Below are positions 33,530-41,952 of a stretch of 64,000 nt of DNA, piece after piece. The notes below the pieces were generated by a model. The model was not told the origin of the DNA, did no database searches, and was given only the letters and a program-made list of their open reading frames with translations. Source of the DNA: Chelydra serpentina (lineage: Eukaryota; Chordata; Testudines; Chelydridae); assembly GCA_037349315.1 (NCBI GenBank), contig JBAIAC010000004.1, forward strand, positions 33,235,001 through 33,299,000, read 5' to 3'. How positions within the stretch are numbered: the first letter of the stretch is position 1; each line of letters begins with the position of its first letter. The translations under genes and the position numbers were made by a program.

Positions 33530-34235
33530 TGTTTTAATATGTATGCTTTGATTTATGTTTATGTAGTATCTTGTATTATTTACCTGGAAAATGGTAATGT
33601 CAAAAATTTGTTTAAATCGCCATCTTGAATGGTGGCTAGTAGTTGTTTGGCAGCCATGTTGGCTACCCTTCTCTTTGGAACTTTGGCACCCTTTTGTTTG
33701 AGTTTGGCGGTCTTTTGTGGAAAGGTGGGGAAAGGATTAGTCAGGTGGTCACTAATCTGTCTAGAGACTAGAGGATATAAAAGCCTTCCCCCCACCCCAC
33801 ACGCTATAGGGTGCTGTCCTCCCTAGCATCAGCCCGTGCTCGGATAGTCAGATCAAGAGCCACCGGAAGATCTCTGAGAGAAACCACCGCAGTTACTTAC
33901 TTGAGAAGTAATTCTGATCCTGATCCTAATCCTGGTTCAGCAGTCATCAAAGGTCCGAGTCCCTCCTGTGCCGCCTGTCATCCCCAAGCACAGTGGTAGG
34001 TTCAGATCCAACATCTTGAGACTGCAGACGAACTTTGACCTGTAAAGTATAAATATCTTTGCCTGTCATTTGTAGAGGGAGAGGGTTCTGGGCTTCATGC
34101 CCATGCAAGCCACTGAGATATTTTGTCCATATACTTACCTTATGTTAAATAAAGCACTTTTTTAGTTTACCTTTTCTTATCCCTTATAGATCAATTAAGT
34201 GATAGATCCTAATTCAGGGACAGCCGTACCTGTGA
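33530..34235 (+). mobile_element. Probable solo LTR of an endogenous retrovirus-like element
   Basis: Has the order of an LTR: a U3-like region, TATA signal GGATATAAAAGCC near 33,774, a probable R start, and AATAAA near 34,149, followed by a short U5-like stretch. No primer-binding site, gag or pol follows, so it is read as a solo LTR. Exact ends and target duplication are not identified. Confidence 0.45.
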
Positions 34236-35312
34236 CTTTCATAGAGGGGTCCATAACATCCTTAATTTCTTCCCCCACATTGATACACTATGATAAGATA
34301 ACTGTTACAGGCCTACATAACAAAGCTAACTCATGTGAATATGAACATTTAGCGCATAGGATTAATTAGAGTGAATTATTTGTGATGTAACTGATAATCA
34401 AGTTAAATCAAGGTTATTGAGATAAATTGACTTTCCATTGGAAAGAAGAGTGGATATTACAGAAATAGTAAAAACGGTGTTTTACAAATGAAAGTGTTAG
34501 CAAAAAAGTGAATAAACAGGAGAGTACCTAATTAAAAATGCATATTAATTGGCAATGAAAACATCAGAAGCAGCAGCAAACAGGCTCCAGATGGTGGAAG
34601 CATGGTAACAGTTGAACAGGCCACTGCAGAAGGAACTATTTGAATTAGATGAAATAGCCATGTGATCAAAAAGTTATCAAGATTCGGAGACTACAATTCT
34701 GAAAAAATCATTTGTGATGTGTTATTGTTGTTATAACAGTATTATTATTATTTATTTGTATGACACCTGCACTGAGAGGCTTCAGTCAAATTCAGAACCC
34801 TACTGTGCTGTAAAAATACAGTAAACAGTCTGAGATCAACATTAATGATAATACATAATTGCACAAATTAGATATGTGCATAATTTGTAGATGTCAAGGC
34901 AGATTTTTTTAAATCAACAGGAGAAATAAATGTCTCTATACTTGTCATTTATCTAGCCTAGCCATTATTACTAAATCTCATCACATTTTTTCAGAGGTAA
35001 AAGTTTTTTAGTTGGAAAATGGAGTTTTGTAAAAAATGAAGTGTTTTTTCTTGCAAAAAGAAATACAATTCTGTTTTTTGTTGAAAACCCATGTTTGTTT
35101 CATGAATATTTTTTACAACCCCCCTCTCATTTTTCTTGTGGAATATTTTAAATAAAAATAATAAAATGTTTTCATCAGAATTTTTGCAGTAAAAACATTT
35201 CCTAACCTGCTTTATTTTTTTTAATTTGGTTTTGTGCGTTATTTTTCCTTTGAGTAGTAACAACAACATTAACAAAAGTGGGAAGATGTAAAAGTAACGT
35301 CATTTGGTGTTA
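34236..35312. other. Intergenic spacer, nothing certain
   Basis: AT-rich. Near 34,735-34,810 the wording ATTATTATTTATTTGTATGAC…ACTGAGAGGC…CTACTGTGCTG resembles the old amniote repeat of 58,545-58,700. No gene. Confidence 0.4.
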
Positions 35313-35331
35313 GAGAGACAAGATGGGTGAA

Positions 35332-35515
35332 GACGGGGGGAGGGATAGCTCAGTGGTTTGAGCATTGGCCTGCTAAACCCAGGGTTGTGAGTTCAATCCT
35401 TGAGGGGGCCATTTGGGGATATGGGGCAAAAATTGGGAATTGGTCCTGCTTTGAGCAGGGGGTTGGACTAGATGACCTCCTAAGGTCCCTTCCAACCCTA
35501 ATATTCTATGATTCT
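35332..35515 (+). mobile_element. tRNA-derived turtle SINE (tortoise Pol III/SINE type)
   Basis: Has A box TAGCTCAGTGG and B box GAGTTCAATCC about 45 bases apart, then a CR1-like 3' part GGTTGGACTAGATGACCTCC and the end TATTCTATGATTCT. It resembles the cryptodiran tRNA-derived SINE. It is inserted in the left arm of a foldback element. It is not a tRNA gene: no acceptor stem can form. Confidence 0.8.
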
Positions 35516-35744
35516 AAGTAATATCTTTAATTGACACAACTTCTGTTGGTGAGCGAGACAAGCTTTCAAGCCACACAGACCTCTTCTTCAGGTTTGGGAA
35601 AGGTACTCCAAGCATCACAGCTAAATGCAAGGTGGAACAGATTGTTTAGCATAAGTAGTTATATTCAAAGCAGAGTGGCCTATTAACACCTTTCAGTCAT
35701 AAAACAAAAAGAGGGGGTTAGTGGTTACAGAATGTTGTAATAAG

Positions 35745-36350
35745 CAGTGTGGCTTTGTCTACACAGGAAAACTTTTGTCCTTCAGGGGTGTTAAAAAAAC
35801 ACTCCCCACCTCCAAACCACAAAGGTTTTACTGAGGGAAACTCTCTCCTGCCGACAAACAGCAGCTACACCGTGTGCCATAGGAGCCGACTCCATGGGTG
35901 CTCCGGGGCTGGAGCACCCACAGGGAAAAATTAGTGGGTGCTCTGCACCCACTGGCAGCCAAGTTCCCCACACCACCCCACCTCCTTCTCCTCCCCTAAG
36001 TGTGCTATGTCCCAGCTCCTCCGCCTACCTCCCAGTGCTTGCCACCGCCAAACAGCTGTAGCAAGCTCCAGGAGGGAGGGGGGAGGAGTGGGAATGTGGC
36101 GCGCTTAGGGGAGGAGATGGGAAAGAGTGGGGATTTGGGGAAGGAGTCGAATAGGGGCAGGGAGGGGGGCGGAGGTGGGGTGGGGACTTTGGGGAAGGGG
36201 TTAGAATAGGAGCAGCAAGGGGTGGGGCAGAGGGAGGTCGAGCACATGCCAGCCCCATTAGAAGTCGGCGCCTATGCCGCATGCCTTTTAGCGGCATGGC
36301 TGTAGCGGCACAGCCGTGTCCCTAAAAACCTTGTAGTGTAGCCATAGCCT
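35745..36350. mobile_element. Nonautonomous DNA element with TGTCTACAC-type ends, copy 1
   Basis: The left end GGCTTTGTCTACACAGG and right end TTGTAGTGTAGCCATAGCC are imperfect inverted repeats. The interior has the AACTTTTGTCCTTCAGGGGT / AACACTCC hairpin motif. It is interrupted at 35,878-36,280 by another element. Confidence 0.5.
35878..36280. mobile_element. Nonautonomous element with CATAGGAGCCGACT ends
   Basis: Left end CATAGGAGCCGACT, right end AGTCGGCGCCTATG, about 14-bp inverted termini. The interior is G-rich with an inverted GGGAGGAGTGGG/CCTCCTTCTCC arrangement around AAACAGCTG. Flanks CGTGTGCC and CGCATGCC suggest an 8-bp duplication but are not exact. Confidence 0.6.
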
Positions 36351-36470
36351 AAACTGCACTTAAGTCGTTAAAACTTTTGTCCCTCAGGGATGTGGAAAAA
36401 AAAACCCTGAACGACAAAAGGTGCCGGTGTGGACAGTGCTTTATCTCCTGCTGATGAAACTACCGTCATA

Positions 36471-36594
36471 GGTGCTGGAACTAGGGGTGCTGCTGACCCC
36501 CTGGCTTGAAGTGGTTTCCATTATATATAGGATTTACAGTTTGGTTCAATGGCTTTCAGCAACCCCACTATAAAAATTGTTCCAGCACCCTTGG
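36471..36594. mobile_element. Short MITE with CATAGGTGCTGGAAC ends
   Basis: Left end CATAGGTGCTGGAAC is mirrored by GTTCCAGCACCC at the right. Flanks ACTACC and GCTACC are a plausible remnant of an 8-bp duplication. It sits inside copy 2 of the TGTCTACAC-type element. Confidence 0.5.
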
Positions 36595-36661
36595 CTACCC
36601 CCTCTCATTGGGGGTGGTTTTATTTTGTTGGTGGGAGAACTTTTTTCCTGGTGATAAAGAG

Positions 36662-37205
36662 CCAGGGGGGCCAGGGCCCTCCACCTGCACGGGGTGGGGT
36701 GGTCGAGAGTAGCCCCTGGCCTGTGTCCCCACCCTGTGGCCTCCACTCAGGGCAGGAGGGTTCGCAGCTACCCACAGCTGTCCACGCACGGCTCTTACCG
36801 AGACCCGGCTCCAGCTGGGGGCCTGTGGCCCCGCCATGCGGCAGCTGTGGGGAGCCTGCAGAGTGGAGACAAGGGCCAGGGGCTGCTCTCGACCCCCTCA
36901 CCCAGGGCAGGTGGCGGGTACGCGGTGCGGCTCTTACCATGGGTGGGCGGCGGCTCTCCAGCTGGAGCTGGTTCCAAGTAAGAGGCTGGAGCAGCTGTAT
37001 GGAGTTGAGGACCCTCCTGCCCTGGGCGGGGGGCCCGTGGAATGGGGACATGGGCTAGGGGCTGCTCTCGATCTCCCCACCCTGGGCAGGTGGAGGGTCC
37101 ACAGTTCCCAGCCCTTTCCAGCTTCCGGCTTGGCTGGGGGCATTGCCTCGGGCAGAAGAGGAGGGGCGGGGGGCCCTGACCCCTCCACTTTTGGTCAGGC
37201 TCTGC
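36662..37205. repeat. GC-rich block of diverged 180-bp units
   Basis: GGGGCTGCTCTCGA recurs about 180 bases apart (near 36,872 and 37,056), each time followed by a CACCC…GGGCAGGTGG block. The same phrase appears in inverted form near 36,702. The many overlapping open frames on both strands follow from GC content. Confidence 0.5.
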
Positions 37206-37578
37206 CACCTTTGCAAAGAGTGGCTACAGTGTGTGCCTTACAGCGGCAAGGCTGTAGTGGCACGCCTGTGCCGCTCTAAGCTGCACAGTGTAGACATAGC
37301 AACAGTGTCTCTGTTCAGTCCATGATTTTTAGTGGCCAGCAGAGTTATGAATTTAAACTCCCAGGCTCATTGCAGAGGTGTTAATGGGCCACTCTACCTT
37401 GACTGGTCCCTTAGCATATGCACTAATTACTTATGTTAAACAATCTGTTCCACCTTGCATTTAACTGTGATAGTGTTATCTTTCCCAGACCTGAAGAAGA
37501 GCGCTGTATGGCTCCAAAGTTTGTCTCTCACCAACAGAGCTTGGTCTAATAAGAGATAGTAAGTACCTCATCCACCTT

Positions 37579-37669
37579 TATAAATGTGTTAGTCTCTAAG
37601 GTGCCACAGGTATTTTTCTTGTTTTCTTTTTGCTGACACAGACTAGCACGGCTACTACACTGAAACCTG
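37579..37669 (+). mobile_element. Truncated palindromic retroposon-like copy, 11-bp TSD
   Basis: It carries only the constant end of the family (GTGTTAGTCTCTAAGGTGCC … CACGGCTACTACACTGAAACCTG) and is flanked by TCATCCACCTT at 37,568-37,578 and 37,670-37,680. It is inserted in the right arm of the foldback element. Confidence 0.7.
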
Positions 37670-37692
37670 TCATCCACCTTGTGTCCCTAACA

Positions 37693-37929
37693 TCCTGGGA
37701 CTGAGGTGACTTGGGTGTTGTAAGATCAAGTCAGGTAGGGTTACTGGGGCTAGGTAATCACTCCTGCATGTAGCACGTTTGTAACAGAGGTGCAGGGGCG
37801 GTGAGGCTTGGGTGGGGAAGTGCGAAGGAACCAGGGAGGATGTGGAGGTTGGAGACCTAACAGTTTAATGGTGTTGAACAGGCTGCAGAAGAAGGCGGGT
37901 GATGCAAGGGCTGCGGTGGCACCTGTGCA
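37693..37929. other. Spacer upstream of the DYNC2H1 CpG island: nothing recognised
   Basis: Transition from repeat to promoter. No feature supported. Confidence 0.3.
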
Positions 37930-38310
37930 AGGGCCAGGGGCTGCTAGAGGGGCAGGCCAGGAGTGATGGGACGCTGGAGGATCCCGGAGGGGGGGAGGGA
38001 ACGGACGGAGAGCGAGGCTGGGGCTAGCGCTGCGGCCTGAGTGCGCTCCCCCACCCCAACGAGACCTCCAAGACCGCCCGGCCAGCGGGGCTGCTGGTCT
38101 GCGTGCGCGCGCGCCGCGCCATAGTAGGGCGAACCCCTCCTCAGGCTCCCCACTCTTGAGCAGCCGGGGCGGGGATTGCATCAATGCTAGCGGGGAGCGG
38201 CTAGCGCGTGCCTGTCTTCTCTTCGACCCTCCCCTTTCCCGCAATGTCCACGGCAGACGCGGCGCGTTCCCAACGTCCCAGCCGAGCGCGCGAGCGTTCC
38301 GCGGTACCGC

Positions 38311-38322
38311 GGCCGCCATCTT
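38311..38322 (-). promoter_or_regulatory. DYNC2H1: YY1-like motif
   Basis: GGCCGCCATCTT is the reverse complement of AAGATGGCGGCC, the standard YY1 core. It lies just upstream of the X-box-like pair and is probably near the transcription start, where YY1 sites commonly sit in CpG promoters. Confidence 0.5.
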
Positions 38323-38324
38323 CG

Positions 38325-38351
38325 GTCACCATAGTGACGGTTCCTGGCAAC
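38325..38351. promoter_or_regulatory. DYNC2H1: Paired RFX X-box-like motifs
   Basis: GTCACCATAGTGAC (38,325-38,338) is a near-perfect inverted repeat that fits the X-box consensus GTHNYYATRRNAAC except at one base. GTTCCTGGCAAC (38,340-38,351) follows, with an exact GGCAAC half-site. Both lie about 125-150 bases upstream of the ATG. RFX factors drive ciliary and IFT genes from such sites, so the position fits DYNC2H1. Binding is inference. Confidence 0.6.
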
Positions 38352-38475
38352 CCGGGGACGCCAGGCGGTGCTAGGCCTTTCACTGAGCCCGTGGATGAGC
38401 CCCCCTCAGTTACCCGCCACGCCGGGGTGAGCTCTCCTGCCCCGAAACCCCACCCCCGGGGGACGCCCCGCCACC

Positions 38476-38682
38476 ATGTCTCTGGCTGGGGAGGGGGACA
38501 AGAGGAAACGCTTCATATCGGTCACCGCCGCAAACTATTTCGGCCTGGCATCGTCGGCCGATCCCACCGACCCGTCCAGTGCGCTCGTTGCCAGCCCCCA
38601 ACTGGCCAACTTCCTGGACGACGGCAACGAGTTCCTCCTCACTGTGCAGCACTCGGGCACCCAGCTCACCGTGTCCAACAAG
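38476..38682 (+). CDS. DYNC2H1: DYNC2H1 coding exon 1
   Basis: 207 bp, 69 codons, from the Kozak ATG to donor CAAG|GTACGT (phase 0). It encodes KRFISVTAANYFGL, NFLDDGNEFLLTVQHSG and LTVSNK. The stretch after NYFGL is divergent from mammals, as expected for this weakly conserved tip. Confidence 0.95.
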
Positions 38683-41600
38683 GTACGTCCTGGTCCTGGT
38701 GTGGGCGTCCATGCAGACCACGGGGCCTGGTGTGCAATACGCCATCCCGATGAGAGTGTCAGACCATGGGCTCTGATGTGACGTGCTGTCCTGGTGCCAG
38801 AAGGCCTTTGACAAGGTCCCTTACCAACGTCTCTTAAGCAAACTAAGCTGTCACCAGATAGGATGGAAAGTCCTCGCATGGATCAGTAGTTAAAAGGTAG
38901 GAACAAAGGGGTAGGAATAACTGCTCAGTTTTCACAACAGAGAGAGGTAAATAGTGGGGGCCCACAAGAATTTGTACTGGGACCTGTGCTGTTCAAGATA
39001 TTCATAAATGATGTGGAAAACAGGGTGAACAGTGAGATAGCAAACTTTGCAGACAATAGTAACTCAAGAAAGTTGACATCAAGGAATTACAAAACGATCT
39101 TGCTAAACTGGGTGACATAATGGCATATGAAATTCAGTGTAGATAACTGATCACTTGAAATTGACCTAGTCTGTTCATTCCCTCTGAAGCATCTGGCTCC
39201 AGCCAGTGCAGGAAACTCGGCTAGATGGATCATTGGTCTGACCCAGTATGGCCATTCTTATGTTTTTATATTTATATAGACTATGCTCTCTGGTGAGTGA
39301 CACACCATTTTGGTGTGTGTGTCCCTGCACACCATGGGATCTGGTGTGTGACATGCTGCCCCAGTACTAGTGTGTATGGACACCAGGCGGTCGGGTATGT
39401 TACATGCTGTTTCCCTTCGAGTTCTAGCAGAGACTCAGGTCCTAATGTGTGACATATATACATTCTGTCTCACTGTGAGTAAGTTTGCAGACCACTAGGT
39501 CTGGTGTGTGACATGCTGTCTCAGTGTGTACACAAACCACGAGACCCACTGTACAGTGTTCCATCTCAGAGGAAACATCTACGTGGGGAGGGACATTTTA
39601 TTATCTTTGTATAGATCATGGGGCTTGGTGTGAAGTGTACTGTCCAGGTGGAAGTGCACGCAGATCATATGATCCAGTATGTGACACATTACTTCCAGGG
39701 CTTGTGTAGACCACTGAGCCCAGTGTGTGGCATGCTAACTAATGGAAAGCAACTGTGCAGATCAGGGCGCCCAGTACACTCTGTGTCCGTGGTGTACAGC
39801 ACATTGTGTCAGTGCAGGTTTCCATGTAGGTTTTGGGGCTGGGCACATGGTTTGATCTGAATATTTGTGAAGATGAGAGACCTCGCTTGTGATGTTCAGA
39901 GATACCTGTGTAGAGGTAACACCTTTGTATGTAGAGTGCTCTGTTTTATGTAAATTAGGTGCAATTCCTGCCAACATTGAACTGTTGGCAAGTTGCCTTT
40001 GTTGTCCTCAGTTGCAGAAAATTTGGGTATCACTGACAGAGCATTTAAAGTTAATTTTATCCAAAACATTGCACACGATAATATCTTGAGAAACAAGTAA
40101 CATGCATGATTGTGTAAAAAGGGTGTCTATTGTACTGTACATGAGGAAAAGAAAATGGGGTGACAGTTTTGTGCTATATGCAGAATGTCAATGTCCTGCA
40201 TGTTATTGCTAACACTTCATTCTTCAGTTTGGTTGTAGACCTTTTCCCTCTGTTTTATGATAAGATTTTAGAATAGGCTGACAGTTTTATATCTTCTTGT
40301 CTTGTTTTGGTTGGAGTGATAGAAACTTTGTTATTTAAACACAGGAGTTTCTACCATGTTGGATGGATTGGGGAGTTGGGGAAGGTTCTCCTCAGTGAAG
40401 AGGGAACCATAGCGTGTGAGTTGAAAATTCCAGTTATTAGACAAAAGATTGAACTTACTATAACCAGAGGCCAACATGAAATATGAGGTGAGGGCCCACT
40501 ACTGGAGTCCAGAGGCAAACTCCTTGTTGTCAGTGGATCCTGCTGAGATGCTCCATTTTTCATTTTAACCTCTGTTTAGTAAGTGTTTGATAAATTTGAA
40601 ACCTCCTTTCCGTGATCCTCCTCTGCCTGTTGGAAGGGAGAAAATGATATCTTTTCCCTCCTAAACCTAGGTTCTTGGCTGCTCTGCAGAAGCTGGGATC
40701 TCTGCTAGTCTACTTTTCCCCAGCCTCTGTTTTATGTGTCTTCTTCCATGAATAGCTTCAGTGCTTGCCTCTGCTACTTGTAGTTTTGCCAGCAAGCTGC
40801 ACTGTGAAATTGATATTTCTCTTGTGTTTCTACTGCTGCCCATCCTGTACTGGGCCACAACATTAAAACTGATAGGTTTCAGAGTAGCAACCGTGTTAGT
40901 CTGTATCCGCAAAAAGAACAGGAGTACTTATGGCACCTTAGTCTCTAAGGTGCCACAAGTACTCCTGTTCTTTTATTAAAACTGATGACATTCATATTAA
41001 TTTCACTCTGCCATTGTTTGAGGTGTCTATGAGCAGGAGAATTCTCTGCACCTTGAAGTCTTTAAACCATGATTTGAGGACTTCAAGAGCTCAGACATAG
41101 ATTAGAGGTTTATTACAGGAATGGGTGGGTGAGATTCTGTGGCCTGTGTTGTGCAGAAGGTCAGACTAGAAGATCATAATGGTCCCTTCTGACCTTAAAG
41201 TCTATGAGTCTATGAGCAGCTGCAAAGGTTTTGGAGCTAGCTGTCTGCTAGGGTGACCAGATGTCCTGATTTTAAGGGACAGTCCCAATTTTTGGATCTT
41301 TTTCTTATATGGGCTCCTGTTACCTCACTACCCCGTCCCGATTTTTCACACTTGCTGTCTGGTCACCCTACTGTCTGCAGACCATGAAGATTGCATAGAT
41401 TCACATTTGGAAAGTTATCTTCAAAATCATGAAGGGTAGAAGCTATTTTTTTTAAATGAAAGCTTAAGTTCTGCAGCATGTGATATTTTACACCCCACCA
41501 CTTGCACTCCATCTCTTTGACACTGGAACGTGGGGGGAGTGTACTTTTCAATGCCAGCATAGTATAAGTAAAATGGTTACTTGAAGTTAGAACTGGTTTT

Positions 41601-41885
41601 GGATTTTTTGACAAAAGGCTTTTTTATCCAAACCACTCAAACCATTTTTTGCCCAGCTCTACTTATAATGCAGAGGCCATTTTAAGTATTTGATTTTGAT
41701 TTACATTTCAGATTCCCATTCAGCCCAATATAAATATTACATTAAGTTTTGAATTTATTACAAATCAGATACAAACAGAATGTTTATCACAAGTCAAGTA
41801 ACATGAAATTTTGTAATTAATTATCTCCTTACTCTAAATTGTATAGAAAATGCATTTTGGGGAAAAACATCTTGTGATTTGGAGT

Positions 41886-41952
<67 letters not shown>

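Larger units (their letters stand above)
36351..37308. mobile_element. Nonautonomous DNA element with TGTCTACAC-type ends, copy 2, nested insertions
   Basis: Repeats the AAACTTTTGTCCCTCAGGGA … AACGACAAAAGGTGCCGGTG hairpin, continues TTGGGGGTGGTTTTATTTTG and ends CTGCACAGTGTAGACATAGC. It is interrupted by a short element at 36,471-36,594 and a GC-rich block at 36,662-37,205. Confidence 0.45.
35313..37692. mobile_element. 2.4-kb foldback element with nested insertions
   Basis: The left arm (35,313-35,331 continuing at 35,516-35,700) reads AGAGAGACAAGATGGGTGAA, CAACTTCTGTTGGTGAG, CTCTTCTTCAGGTTTGGGAA and GCAAGGTGGAACAGATTGTT. The right arm (37,370-37,578 continuing at 37,670-37,692) carries the same blocks in reverse complement. 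Each arm is interrupted by a later insertion: a SINE at left, a palindromic retroposon at right. The interior is stacked nonautonomous elements. No transposase is seen. Confidence 0.6.
37930..38475 (+). promoter_or_regulatory. DYNC2H1: CpG-rich promoter and 5' UTR of DYNC2H1
   Basis: GC-rich, CpG-dense sequence directly upstream of the DYNC2H1 start codon, rising abruptly from repeat sequence to its left. It contains RFX-like and YY1-like motifs listed separately. There is no convincing TATA box, which is usual for ciliary housekeeping promoters. Confidence 0.7.

Noticed and set aside
35340..35400. tRNA gene suggested by A-box and B-box matches
   Set aside because: No acceptor-stem pairing and a CR1-like 3' part; it is the head of a SINE.
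36549..37279. Stack of open frames of 80-170 codons on both strands
   Set aside because: GC-rich repeat inside transposons; all frames are similarly open and none shows a domain.
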